Shown: positions 1 to 7,785 of the stretch, in pieces | Numbering within the stretch: the stretch's first letter is position 1 | How the letters are laid out: each line of letters begins with the position of its first letter | Assembly (NCBI GenBank): GCA_003045895.1 | Contig: PZPC01000012.1 | Coordinates: 25,314 to 89,313 of the forward strand | Length of the DNA: 64,000 nucleotides | Direction of reading: 5' to 3' | Source: Bacteroidota bacterium | GTDB taxonomy: Bacteria; Bacteroidota; Bacteroidia; Chitinophagales; Saprospiraceae | Notes under the pieces: model-generated | Database searches by the model: none | Told to the model about the DNA's origin: nothing | Seen by the model: only the letters and a program-made list of their open reading frames with translations | Position numbers and translations under genes: made by a program

Positions 1-400
1 GGAGGGTTTGTTCGATGAATTGCCCCACCTGACCAAAATGTGCTTTGGTGGTCAGGCAGACGTGCAGCAAGCATTGTAATCCACCAATGGCGACCAGGAT
101 AGCACTGGATCGGGGGAATTTTTCCAAAAAAAGAACAGCTATAGCGGCCACCACAAATAGTATTCCCTGGACCTGAATAGTACTTGCTATACTTTGGTTA
201 ATCTCCGGATTGGTCACCCACTCAGACCAGGTATAACCCATTCGTTCCACCCAGCGGGTAAGTAAATCTTCGTCCCAGAGAAAGGATCTCAGTGGACTAT
301 CCCAGTAGATGTAGTTCCAGGCCCTGGCCAGGAATAAACCAATAACGCCTAATTGTAACAGCCTAAAAACTAGGCGAGGATATCTTCTAATGCTTTCCAT
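1..400 (-). CDS. Integral membrane protein of unknown function, 3' end cut by window edge
   Basis: An open frame starts at an ATG inside the maf gene (MESIRRYPRL...) and is still open after 133 codons at the left edge, so the C-terminus is missing. Three hydrophobic segments are visible, at about residues 12-26, 76-92 and 98-115. The loop between the first two is long and rich in Trp, Asp and Glu. It is the last visible gene of the yidC-UbiA-maf operon and overlaps the maf 3' end by 31 bases, which suggests translational coupling. I do not recognise the family. It was found by reading the reverse strand directly. The open frame and membrane character are seen; the function is unknown. Confidence 0.7.
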   Translation of the reverse strand, partial: MESIRRYPRLVFRLLQLGVIGLFLARAWNYIYWDSPLRSFLWDEDLLTRWVERMGYTWSEWVTNPEINQSIASTIQVQGILFVVAAIAVLFLEKFPRSSAILVAIGGLQCLLHVCLTTKAHFGQVGQFIEQTL

Positions 401-954
401 ACACGCTGAACGGGTAACCCCATGACGTTGGCATAAGTGCCTTCGATTTTTTCAATTTTGCAGAGGCCGATCCATTCCTGAATAGCGTAGGCACCGGCTT
501 TGTCATAAGGTTGGTACGTACGAATATAGTGGATTATTTCTTCCGGTGACAAATCGCCGAATTTCACCCGGGTCAAATCACCAAAAGCGATCTCCCGTGA
601 GGAAGTGAGTAAGCATACGCCAGTGATTACTTCGTGGGTACGGCCTGATAAGCGGCCAAGAATTCTTTGGGCGTCGGCTTCATCCACTGGCTTTTCGAAT
701 ATTTCGCCATCGAGAATCACCACGCTGTCGGCTGCTAGCACGACATCTCGGGTCGACTCCAAAAATCCCCGGGCTGCCCGGGCTTTCTTTTGTGCTAAAA
801 AAACGGGTACCTCCGCTACCGGCATCGCAGCGGGGTAGGTTTCTTCCACTTCGTTAGCCTTCACGATGAAGGGAAGGCCGGCCTGGGTTAACAGTTGGCT
901 TCTCCGTGGTGATTTTGAAGCTAAAATAATGCGGTAATTTTCTTGGATCAGCAC
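370..954 (-). CDS. maf: Maf family nucleoside triphosphate pyrophosphatase
   Basis: This 194-residue protein begins with the Maf signature (ILASKSPRRSQLL at residues 10-22). It also has the AADSVV segment containing the conserved acidic base, the FEKPVD loop and a GRTHEVITGV segment, all in the usual order and at the usual family length. Maf proteins hydrolyse non-canonical or canonical NTPs such as dTTP and UTP to the monophosphate and pyrophosphate, in the cytoplasm. The gene lies 3 bases after the UbiA-family gene and overlaps the next membrane protein gene, so it is almost certainly co-transcribed with both. Which nucleotide subfamily it belongs to cannot be settled by eye. Confidence 0.95.
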   Translation of the reverse strand: MLIQENYRIILASKSPRRSQLLTQAGLPFIVKANEVEETYPAAMPVAEVPVFLAQKKARAARGFLESTRDVVLAADSVVILDGEIFEKPVDEADAQRILGRLSGRTHEVITGVCLLTSSREIAFGDLTRVKFGDLSPEEIIHYIRTYQPYDKAGAYAIQEWIGLCKIEKIEGTYANVMGLPVQRVWKALEDILA

Positions 955-957
955 AAC

Positions 958-1872
958 TTAGATTTTGAAGAAAAACAGGAGCAATAGTCCACCCAGCAGA
1001 AAGAATTTCCATTGGGTGCTTATCGTATGGTACATTTGGGGCGAATTGGACTGCTGCAATTGCCGAGACAGGATCACCAACCAAACCAACAAACAGAAAC
1101 TCAGCACGGCAATTGGCAACTGGTAGTTCATCGCACTCAATTGCAGGATTCCACTGCACAAGAAAAGGCCAAGCACCAGCGATAAAACCCAGGCTACTAT
1201 TTTGGCGCCACCAACTCCCCAGTAAACAGGGAGGGTTTGGCGGCCAAGTTCCTGATCCCCCTTCCTATCCTCCAGGTCTTTAATGATCTCTCGAATCCAG
1301 GTGGCCAGAAAAGCATAGACCATGAACAGTACCAGGATATAGGTGACTTGCGCCAGGAAAGGGTCAGGAAGGAGTTGCCATACCCGCCGCTCCGCTAACC
1401 AAACTAACCCCGTGACACCTGCACAACAGCCGGCAATCAGCAGGTTTCCCGCAAAAGGACGGGTTTTAAAAAAGCGTGGATACCACGCCAACAGACAGGC
1501 GAAGAGCGGATACAGCCACAACCAGGAGACTTCTTTTTGTAAGAAAGCAAGCATCAGGCTACTGAAAAAGCCCGTGAAGGTCAGCACTGCTATTATCCAG
1601 CAGACACTACTGGTGCTGATCTGCTTACCAACGATCACCTTGTCGGAACGGTTGATCATATCAATGGGGTAATCCAGGAGGTCGTTGTAAGCATAACCTG
1701 CGGCCGTCAGGCTCACTGTTGCCCCAATGAGGAGCCACAATTCAAAGGATGCTAAAGTACTGGCCAGACCGGCCTGTTGAAAGGCCATCCCCAGGATATG
1801 AGAAGCCACCAACCACTGGGTCAGGGCTACTACCAACAGATTAGGAAACCGAATAAGGCGCAGGAAGATCAA
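958..1872 (-). CDS. UbiA-family prenyltransferase
   Basis: This 304-residue polytopic protein carries both aspartate-rich UbiA motifs: NDLLDYPID near residues 63-71 and DLEDRKGD near 199-206. These motifs bind Mg2+ and prenyl diphosphate in membrane prenyltransferases. The rest is about eight or nine hydrophobic helices. The acceptor is unknown; Bacteroidota members near maf are often annotated as geranylgeranylglycerol-phosphate geranylgeranyltransferase-like. The only start that keeps the conserved N-terminus (LRLIRFPNLL) is a TTG directly after the yidC stop, in the same frame, so the two genes abut with zero spacing. A purine-rich AAGAAAAAG just upstream could act as a ribosome-binding site. 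Confidence 0.9.
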   Translation of the reverse strand: MIFLRLIRFPNLLVVALTQWLVASHILGMAFQQAGLASTLASFELWLLIGATVSLTAAGYAYNDLLDYPIDMINRSDKVIVGKQISTSSVCWIIAVLTFTGFFSSLMLAFLQKEVSWLWLYPLFACLLAWYPRFFKTRPFAGNLLIAGCCAGVTGLVWLAERRVWQLLPDPFLAQVTYILVLFMVYAFLATWIREIIKDLEDRKGDQELGRQTLPVYWGVGGAKIVAWVLSLVLGLFLCSGILQLSAMNYQLPIAVLSFCLLVWLVILSRQLQQSNSPQMYHTISTQWKFFLLGGLLLLFFFKI

Positions 1873-3777
1873 CTAGCGTGACTTTTTCTTTTTGGCTTCC
1901 AGGTCTGCCTGCTTCTTTTTTTGTTCGTTCATAGCCGATTCCAGGCGGGCCTGGAACCCCGACTTTTTCTTGGGTTTAGCCTTGTTGGCTTCTAATTCAG
2001 CTACGATCTTGTCCTGATCAATGATGAGATTCTTGGTGATGACCGTTTGGGTAATGTTAAGCACATTACTAAACAGCAGGTAACAAGTTAATCCGGAAGC
2101 AAAGCTATTGAAAAAGCCCAGGAACATGACCGGCATAATGTACTGGAAGTATTTCATCATGGGGTTGGCCCCAAAGTCCATGTGCTTGGTATTGTAATAG
2201 GTGTAAATGAGCGTGGTGATAGCCCATAGCACCGCAAACAAACTGATGTGGGCACCAAATCCAAGCGGAATACTGAAAGGCAGGGTTATCCAGGCATCGT
2301 AGCTGGACAAGTCACTGGCCCAGAGGAAGCCTTCCTGGCGGAAGGTCAGGTCGGCAGGAAAAAACCGGTAGAGCGCAAACCAAATAGGCAGCTGCAAGAC
2401 CATTGGCAGACAGCCACCCAGCGGATTCACTCCGTATTCGCGGTACATCTTCATGGTTTCCATCTGTTGTGCCTGCTGGTCATCTTTGTTCTTCTCCTTC
2501 GACTTCTCCAGGTACGGCTTCATGGCCGCCATCTTAGATTGGGAATAGAGCATTTTATACGTCAGGGGGAAGACCAACAACTTCACCAGGAAGGTGAGCA
2601 GCAAGATCGCAATACCTTTGTTGCCGGTAATACCATCAAAAAAGTTGAAAAGTGGGCGAATAACCCACCGGTTGATGGCACCGAAAATGCTGCGCCCGTA
2701 AGGAATTACATCCGTCAGGTCTGAGCCAATGGCCAGCAACCGTTCAAAATCATTGGGCCCGATATAGAGTTGCATTTTGGCGGTTTCACTAGGGCTGTGG
2801 TTGTAGGCAAGCGTAATGTCCGCCGTCACTTTTTTAAGGTCAGGAGATTCTACCGGAAGTACTTCTGCGTTAATTTTCACCCCCTGGAACTGATCAACGG
2901 CAATGATACTGGTGTTAAAGAACTGGTTGGCTGCCGATACCCATTTAACGGGTTGGGCGGTTGCATCTACCTCATCGGACGAAGTACAGGAGCAACGGTC
3001 AGCATCATCGTTTAGGGGTTTGTAGTAGATTGTAGAATAGTTGCGCTCATAATTAGCGTTAACTTCCAGTTTGTCCAGATAATTCACAAACGATAACTCG
3101 ATCGACTGGGCGTCGTTGCGTAGTACGCTTTCCAGGCCCGCAAAAGTTACGTCATAATCCAGGAGGTAAGTGCCGTCTTTCAGCGTGTAGCGCTGCTCCA
3201 GGTAACCTTCAGCGCCAACGGCCGCTCTGAGGGTAAGGGTTTTCCCCGACAAGGTGGGCTGAAAAAACAACTCACTGGACCGGACTATCCCGTTCGGTGC
3301 CCCACTCACGGGGAGGAGGTATTCAAACCGATTCTTGCTATCTTCCAGCAATTCCAGCGGAATCTTGGTTTCCACGCCGGCGCTATCGACTAAAACTTTA
3401 GCGTAATCTTTCAGGACGACACTTTTAATGGCTCCTCCTTTCGTAGAGACCGTTACGGTCATTACGTCATTCTCGATGGTTTGCAGTGATTCCTGGCCGA
3501 TAGTAGCGGGTGCAAAAGCACCGTAAGTACCGCTCCGTTGGATCAACAGCAAGGAATCGGAAGCCGCAACAGCAGTTGTATCCGAATCAATGCGCGTAAG
3601 AGCAGCGGCCGTTTCAGCCTGGGCAGCGCGCGCTTCTAACTGCCGGTCTACCATTGCGATAGAATCCTGCCGGATTTGCTCCGCTTCCAACTGTTCGGGC
3701 GAGGGTGCAAAGAATTGCTGCCACACCATAAGCAGCGCAAAGATGAGGACTATCCCGATTACCTGATTCTTATCCAT
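1873..3777 (-). CDS. yidC: Membrane protein insertase YidC
   Basis: This 634-residue protein has the Gram-negative YidC layout: an N-terminal membrane anchor (residues 5-20), a large periplasmic domain, and a C-terminal insertase core from about residue 360 to 600. The core contains FFDGITGNKGIAILLLTFLV and GVNPLGGCLPMVLQLPIW, followed by three further hydrophobic helices. The tail is very Lys-rich (KPKKKS...KKKKSR), as expected for ribosome docking. YidC inserts and folds inner-membrane proteins, alone or with SecYEG. The gene heads a four-gene operon. A TAnnTTTG promoter box lies about 32 bases upstream of the ATG. Confidence 0.97.
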   Translation of the reverse strand: MDKNQVIGIVLIFALLMVWQQFFAPSPEQLEAEQIRQDSIAMVDRQLEARAAQAETAAALTRIDSDTTAVAASDSLLLIQRSGTYGAFAPATIGQESLQTIENDVMTVTVSTKGGAIKSVVLKDYAKVLVDSAGVETKIPLELLEDSKNRFEYLLPVSGAPNGIVRSSELFFQPTLSGKTLTLRAAVGAEGYLEQRYTLKDGTYLLDYDVTFAGLESVLRNDAQSIELSFVNYLDKLEVNANYERNYSTIYYKPLNDDADRCSCTSSDEVDATAQPVKWVSAANQFFNTSIIAVDQFQGVKINAEVLPVESPDLKKVTADITLAYNHSPSETAKMQLYIGPNDFERLLAIGSDLTDVIPYGRSIFGAINRWVIRPLFNFFDGITGNKGIAILLLTFLVKLLVFPLTYKMLYSQSKMAAMKPYLEKSKEKNKDDQQAQQMETMKMYREYGVNPLGGCLPMVLQLPIWFALYRFFPADLTFRQEGFLWASDLSSYDAWITLPFSIPLGFGAHISLFAVLWAITTLIYTYYNTKHMDFGANPMMKYFQYIMPVMFLGFFNSFASGLTCYLLFSNVLNITQTVITKNLIIDQDKIVAELEANKAKPKKKSGFQARLESAMNEQKKKQADLEAKKKKSR

Positions 3778-3808
3778 GAACGAAAACTTAATGCTTGAAT
3801 TTATGCCG

Positions 3809-3816
3809 CAAAGGTA
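3809..3816 (-). promoter_or_regulatory. Probable -7 promoter element for yidC
   Basis: On the minus strand this reads TACCTTTG, a perfect match to the Bacteroidota -7 consensus TAnnTTTG, about 32 bases before the yidC ATG. No convincing TTG -33 element is visible at the expected spacing. Confidence 0.5.
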
Positions 3817-3924
3817 TCACTTTAGGTTAGCTAATTAAAGTTGTGGCAAAGAATAAATTGCCGCCATTCGACGAGCACCGGTTATTGGCCTACCAAAAGG
3901 CCATTCAATGGTTTTTTGATCCAT

Positions 3925-5148
3925 TTAGCGACTGACCGTTTCTGCTGCTGCCCGCTTTACGCCCGGATAGGTAGCCAAAGCTACTTCCAGGCAATCCATG
4001 GCCGCCCCAAGATCCTGCTCATTGAGAACGTAGGCAATCCTAACTTCGTCGACTCCCAAACCAGGGGTAGCGTAGAATCCCTGGCCCGGCGAGAGCATGA
4101 CCGTAGCTCCCTGGTAGCTGAACTCTTCTAGTAACCAACGACAAAAGTCTTCCGCAGAGTGGATGGGAAAGCGAGCAAAACAATAAAAGGCACCACCCGG
4201 AAGATAGGACGTAACCCCAGGCATAGCCTGCAGGCGCTGATAGACCAGGTCGCGGCGCTTTTCGTAGGCATCCTTTACTCCACTGAGGTAAGCGGTGTCT
4301 TCCTCTAGCATAAACTCCGACAATATTTGTCCCAATCCGGGCGGGCTAAGCCGCAGTTTGGCGTAGCGGGAAATGGCGTCCGTCACCTGGGTGTTGCGGG
4401 TCACCAGTGCTCCTACCCTGGCGCCACAGGCGCTGTAGCGTTTGGATACGGAATCAATCACAACAGCATGCTCCGCCAGGCCCGGAAGACTCAGGGCCGA
4501 AAGAAAAAGGTTGCCGTCATAACAAAACTCCCGGTAAACTTCGTCCGCACACAGAAACAGATCATGCTGCACAACCAGTTCAGTCAAAGCGTACAATTCT
4601 GCCGGCGAGTAGCTACAGCCGGTAGGATTGTTTGGATTTGTGATAAAAATAGCCTTGGTTCGCGGTGTTATTTTCGCAGCAAAAGCAGCCATCGAAGGGA
4701 GGGAGAACCCGTCTTCTATTTCACAAGTGATGGGAATGACCCGGATGTCGGCGATGTGTGCGAAACCGTTGTAATTGGCGTAGAACGGCTCCGGTACGAT
4801 GATTTCATCCCCAGGATCCAGGCAAGCCAACATGAAAAACAGGATGGCCTCGGAACCTCCCGTGGTAACGATAATATTTTCGGTAACCAGGTCAATATCG
4901 TAGCGCAGGTAGTAGTCGACCAGCGCTTGCCGATAACTCAAATTTCCTTCGGCGGGGCTGTAGGCCAGGATTTCGAGTGGAACCTCCCGGAATTTTTTGA
5001 GTGCAAGAGGCGGGGTCAGTATATCTGGTTGCCCAATGTTGAGGTGATAGACCTTACGCCCACGAACTTTGGCCGCATCAGCCAGCGGAATAAGCTTGCG
5101 AAAGGGCGATAATGGGACCGTGTGGCTGCGGTGAGATACAGTTGGCAT
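3925..5148 (-). CDS. Pyridoxal phosphate-dependent aminotransferase, class I/II
   Basis: This is a fold-type I aminotransferase of about 407 residues. It shows LNIGQPD near residue 43, the substrate/PLP motif NPNNPTG, CADEVYREF, and the PLP-lysine segment DSVSKRYSACGARVG. The sequence resembles the aspartate/aromatic aminotransferase group of Bacteroidota, but substrate cannot be assigned. The start was set at MPTVSHRSHT, although the frame is open for 25 more codons upstream. A TAnnTTTG promoter box lies inside that extension, and AGGAAT sits just before the chosen ATG. It is transcribed separately from yidC, with a 147-base gap. Confidence 0.92.
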   Translation of the reverse strand: MPTVSHRSHTVPLSPFRKLIPLADAAKVRGRKVYHLNIGQPDILTPPLALKKFREVPLEILAYSPAEGNLSYRQALVDYYLRYDIDLVTENIIVTTGGSEAILFFMLACLDPGDEIIVPEPFYANYNGFAHIADIRVIPITCEIEDGFSLPSMAAFAAKITPRTKAIFITNPNNPTGCSYSPAELYALTELVVQHDLFLCADEVYREFCYDGNLFLSALSLPGLAEHAVVIDSVSKRYSACGARVGALVTRNTQVTDAISRYAKLRLSPPGLGQILSEFMLEEDTAYLSGVKDAYEKRRDLVYQRLQAMPGVTSYLPGGAFYCFARFPIHSAEDFCRWLLEEFSYQGATVMLSPGQGFYATPGLGVDEVRIAYVLNEQDLGAAMDCLEVALATYPGVKRAAAETVSR

Positions 5149-5200
5149 AGGTAAATTCCTGTGATCAATTTTTTCTTCTACGACATTTTTTGTCAGGCGG

Positions 5201-5208
5201 CAAAGATA
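5201..5208 (-). promoter_or_regulatory. Probable -7 promoter element for the aminotransferase
   Basis: The minus strand reads TATCTTTG, a perfect TAnnTTTG match, about 53 bases before the chosen ATG at 5148. It would fall inside the coding sequence if the upstream ATG at 5223 were used, so it argues for the shorter protein. Confidence 0.5.
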
Positions 5209-5323
5209 AACTGCCTTGGTCATTTACCACCATCTTTGCACCTGGGAATATAGTTATTGATGTGCTAAATTTGTGTTTTCACCAGTTTTAAAAGCAGAAA
5301 CGGGTAATTTGCGTCCTTTGTCG

Positions 5324-5394
5324 GCGCCAGCGAAAAAAGGCTAAGGTGTAAAAACGCATCTTTACGTTTTAATACGGCCCACGTCCGCTGGCGC
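5324..5394. repeat. 9-bp inverted repeat in the helicase leader
   Basis: GCGCCAGCG at 5324-5332 is repeated inverted and exactly as CGCTGGCGC at 5386-5394, 12 bases before the helicase ATG. The spacer is 53 bases. In a transcript this could close a stem-loop near the start codon. No function is known. Confidence 0.4.
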
Positions 5395-5406
5395 TGCCCA
5401 GTAAAT

Positions 5407-6708
5407 ATGACCATGATGAAAAAAGAAGCTTTAGAATTAAATGCCGACTTTCAATACGCGCTTGATCGGATGGAAAAAAGCAAGGATCTTCTTTTTATCA
5501 CGGGTCGTGCCGGAACGGGAAAGTCGACCTTGCTGCAATTGTTTCGCCAAACTTCCCACAAAAAAATGGTGGTCCTCGCTCCTACCGGGGTGGCGGCCCT
5601 AAATGTAAAAGGGCAAACTATCCATTCTTTTTTTGGCTTTCCGCCGCGCCTGCTGGACGCCCGCAAGGATATTAAAAAACGGCGTTTTCGCAAGTTATAC
5701 GAGCAACTGGACACCATTGTCATTGACGAAATCAGCATGGTTCGTGCAGATATGCTCGACAATATCGACTATTTCCTCCGGGTGAATCGGGAAAATCCAC
5801 AACCTTTTGGTGGCGTACAAATGGTATTTTTTGGCGATTTGTTTCAGTTGCCGCCCGTAGTGGCCACTGAATTGGAGCAACGAATGTTCCGAACAACCTA
5901 CGAGTCGCCTTATTTCTTTTCCGCGCGCGTGATGGCCCCTCCCATCAGCATGGAAATGATAGAACTCCAGACTGTTTACCGCCAGGAAAACCGCTATTTC
6001 CTCAGGCTATTAGAGGCTATTCGGCTCAATAGAATGGATATGGAAGACTTGGAGGCCCTGAACGCCCGACACCTCCCGGACGCCGTCACACCAGACTTTG
6101 CCATCACCCTGTCGGCTCGTAATGCCCAGGTCGATGCCATGAATAAAAAAGAACTGGACGCCATTCCGATGCCCGCCAAGCACTATCTGGCCAAAGTTAC
6201 CGGTGAGTTTCCTGACCGGCTTTTTCCTACTGATCTGGCTTTGCTGCTCAAGCTCAATGCACAGGTCATGTTTTTACGCAATGATCCTGAAAAGCAGTAC
6301 GTCAATGGCACGATTGGAAAAGTGGTCAAACTGGAGGACGAGTCGGTTACGGTGTTAATCGAGGAAGAGGGAGAGCCCCGCTACGTCAAAGTGGAACCTT
6401 ACGAATGGGAAATTTTGCGGTATAAACTGGATGAGCAAAACCCCGAGGTAATCGCCACCGAGGGACTGGGGTCGTTTAAGCAATACCCCCTGCGCCTGGC
6501 CTGGGCCGTAACCATCCACAAAGCACAGGGAAAAACCATGGACAAAGTCGTTATTGACCTGGGGCGCGGCGCCTTTGAGCATGGTCAAACCTACGTTGCG
6601 CTCAGCCGTTGCCGTACACTCGAAGGGATTATTCTGAAATCCCCCTTACGCCCGCAGGATGTAATTACCGATGAAAGAGTGGTGAGCTATTATGAACGAC
6701 AACAGTGA
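5407..6708 (+). CDS. PIF1/RecD-like superfamily 1 DNA helicase
   Basis: This 433-residue protein has Walker A GRAGTGKST (about residues 32-40), motif Ia VVLAPTGVAALNVKGQTIHS, Walker B IVIDEISMV, and the later SF1B motifs RLAWAVTIHKAQGKT and TYVALSRC near the C-terminus. This matches the short PIF1-like AAA/helicase proteins common in Bacteroidota. The family unwinds DNA 5'-3' using ATP and acts at structured DNA or during replication and recombination. Three in-frame ATGs lie within the first four codons; the first was used. It stands alone, with an inverted repeat in its leader and a hairpin terminator directly after its stop. Confidence 0.9.
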   Translation: MTMMKKEALELNADFQYALDRMEKSKDLLFITGRAGTGKSTLLQLFRQTSHKKMVVLAPTGVAALNVKGQTIHSFFGFPPRLLDARKDIKKRRFRKLYEQLDTIVIDEISMVRADMLDNIDYFLRVNRENPQPFGGVQMVFFGDLFQLPPVVATELEQRMFRTTYESPYFFSARVMAPPISMEMIELQTVYRQENRYFLRLLEAIRLNRMDMEDLEALNARHLPDAVTPDFAITLSARNAQVDAMNKKELDAIPMPAKHYLAKVTGEFPDRLFPTDLALLLKLNAQVMFLRNDPEKQYVNGTIGKVVKLEDESVTVLIEEEGEPRYVKVEPYEWEILRYKLDEQNPEVIATEGLGSFKQYPLRLAWAVTIHKAQGKTMDKVVIDLGRGAFEHGQTYVALSRCRTLEGIILKSPLRPQDVITDERVVSYYERQQ

Positions 6709-6709
6709 G

Positions 6710-6744
6710 AACCCGTCCGTGATCCGTCCTCCAAGACGGGTTTT
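6710..6744 (+). terminator. Rho-independent-type terminator of the helicase gene
   Basis: An 8-bp perfect stem (AACCCGTC with GACGGGTT) begins two bases after the helicase stop and ends in a short run of four T. The position and pairing fit a terminator; the short T run lowers confidence. Confidence 0.6.
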
Positions 6745-6810
6745 GAAACAGGATGCAGGAAAATAAAAATAAGACCCGCCAGGCTATAATATTAAAATAC
6801 CGCAGAAAAA

Positions 6811-6843
6811 TTTGGGATATTCACCGCTAGCCGTATAAATTTG
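6811..6843 (+). promoter_or_regulatory. Strong Bacteroidota-type promoter
   Basis: TTTG at 6811-6814 is followed 21 bases later by TAAATTTG at 6836-6843. This is an essentially ideal -33/-7 pair for the Bacteroidota primary sigma factor. It lies 23 bases before the ATG of the 47-residue membrane protein and has no other gene to serve. Confidence 0.7.
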
Positions 6844-6866
6844 ACTAAACTAGAAAAAAAACGAAC

Positions 6867-7010
6867 ATGTCAACCAGAAAAACAAAGTCAAGAAAGCAAC
6901 AACGTATCGAGGCTAAAGATGAAAAAGCCAATCGTAAGTTTGCCCTAATAACCATTGCAGTGACCATCATCCTACTGATTATCATGTATTTCACTTACTC
7001 TGGGTTTTAG
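6867..7010 (+). CDS. Small single-pass membrane protein, 47 residues
   Basis: This short frame starts ATG TCA ACC. It encodes a very basic N-terminal half (MSTRKTKSRKQQRIEAKDEK), then one hydrophobic helix (about residues 25-43), and a five-residue tail ending SGF. The positive-inside rule predicts a cytoplasmic N-terminus. A near-ideal promoter lies directly upstream, and the preceding gene has its own terminator, so this is probably an independent transcription unit. I do not recognise the family. Small basic single-pass proteins often regulate or stabilise larger membrane complexes, but that is only inference here. Confidence 0.6.
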   Translation: MSTRKTKSRKQQRIEAKDEKANRKFALITIAVTIILLIIMYFTYSGF

Positions 7011-7079
7011 TTAAATGTCTGTTGGGTTTTCCTTAAATGGTCCTTAACGGCCTGACCGCCTGGAAAACCCAATAGACAA

Positions 7080-7304
7080 TTAGCGGGCACAGTTTACACC
7101 GTAGGGACTTTGCGGCATTAGGACAACCCGCATAGGAGGAATGGCCTGATCGCACTTTTGGCAGCGACCAAAATCTGTTTTGTCGATCCGATGAAGTGCA
7201 TGTTGGAGTTTGCCGAATTTGTCTTTTGCTTGCCGCAGCGCCGACTCGACCACGCGCTTGTCTGTTTCTATCCTTTGTTTAGCGCCCTCGCAAGCCCAAT
7301 TCAA
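7080..7304 (-). CDS. TraR/DksA-like zinc finger protein with one Cys replaced
   Basis: The C-terminal half (RIDKTDFGRCQKCDQAIPPM...) matches the DksA/TraR C4-type finger. At 74 residues it has TraR length and lacks the long N-terminal coiled coil of full DksA. Family members bind the RNA polymerase secondary channel and modulate promoters. The first pair of cysteines is present (CQKC), but the second pair reads GVNC, so one ligand is Gly. Translation appears to start at a TTG within the 3' end of the phosphoesterase gene (26-base overlap), suggesting coupling. The exact start is uncertain. Confidence 0.7.
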   Translation of the reverse strand: MNWACEGAKQRIETDKRVVESALRQAKDKFGKLQHALHRIDKTDFGRCQKCDQAIPPMRVVLMPQSPYGVNCAR

Positions 7305-7776
7305 TGACCTGGACGTCGTGAAATTGACCGGCAGTGATGCTCAAACGTACCAGTGTTTTAATTTTGTGCAACCCTTGCTGGCCGCAAGCACCAGGATTAA
7401 TATGCAATAAATTCCGTTGCTTATCGGGCATTATCTTTAGGATATGAGAATGACCGCAGATGTATAAATGCGGCTTAAAGTCGTCGAGAAGCGCTTTCAC
7501 CCTCATCGTATAACGCCCCGGATACCCCCCAATATGGGTCATAAAAACCCGGGCTCCCGCTGCTTCAAACAATTGATTTTCGGGGTAACGGTGCCGGATG
7601 GCGGGTTCGTCGATATTTCCGTAAACCGCCCTAACGGGTCGAAAAGCTTCCAACGCTTCCATCAGCGCCAGGTTTCCGATATCCCCAGCATGCCAAATTT
7701 CATCTACCTCGGCAAAATGCTGAAAAACTTTGTCATCCAGGAAACCGTGGGTGTCACTCATTAACCCTATCCTCAT
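7279..7776 (-). CDS. YfcE/MJ0936-type metallophosphoesterase
   Basis: This 165-residue protein carries the calcineurin-like metal-binding series: SDTHG (residues 7-11), WHAGDIG (29-35), VYGNID (about 51-56), THIGGYPG and CGHSH, then NPGA. The size and motif spacing are those of the small YfcE/MJ0936 phosphodiesterase family, cytoplasmic Mn2+-dependent enzymes active on phosphodiesters in vitro. The physiological substrate is unknown. It overlaps the TraR/DksA-like gene, so the two are likely one transcript. Confidence 0.92.
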   Translation of the reverse strand: MRIGLMSDTHGFLDDKVFQHFAEVDEIWHAGDIGNLALMEALEAFRPVRAVYGNIDEPAIRHRYPENQLFEAAGARVFMTHIGGYPGRYTMRVKALLDDFKPHLYICGHSHILKIMPDKQRNLLHINPGACGQQGLHKIKTLVRLSITAGQFHDVQVIELGLRGR

Positions 7777-7785
7777 TATCAGGTA

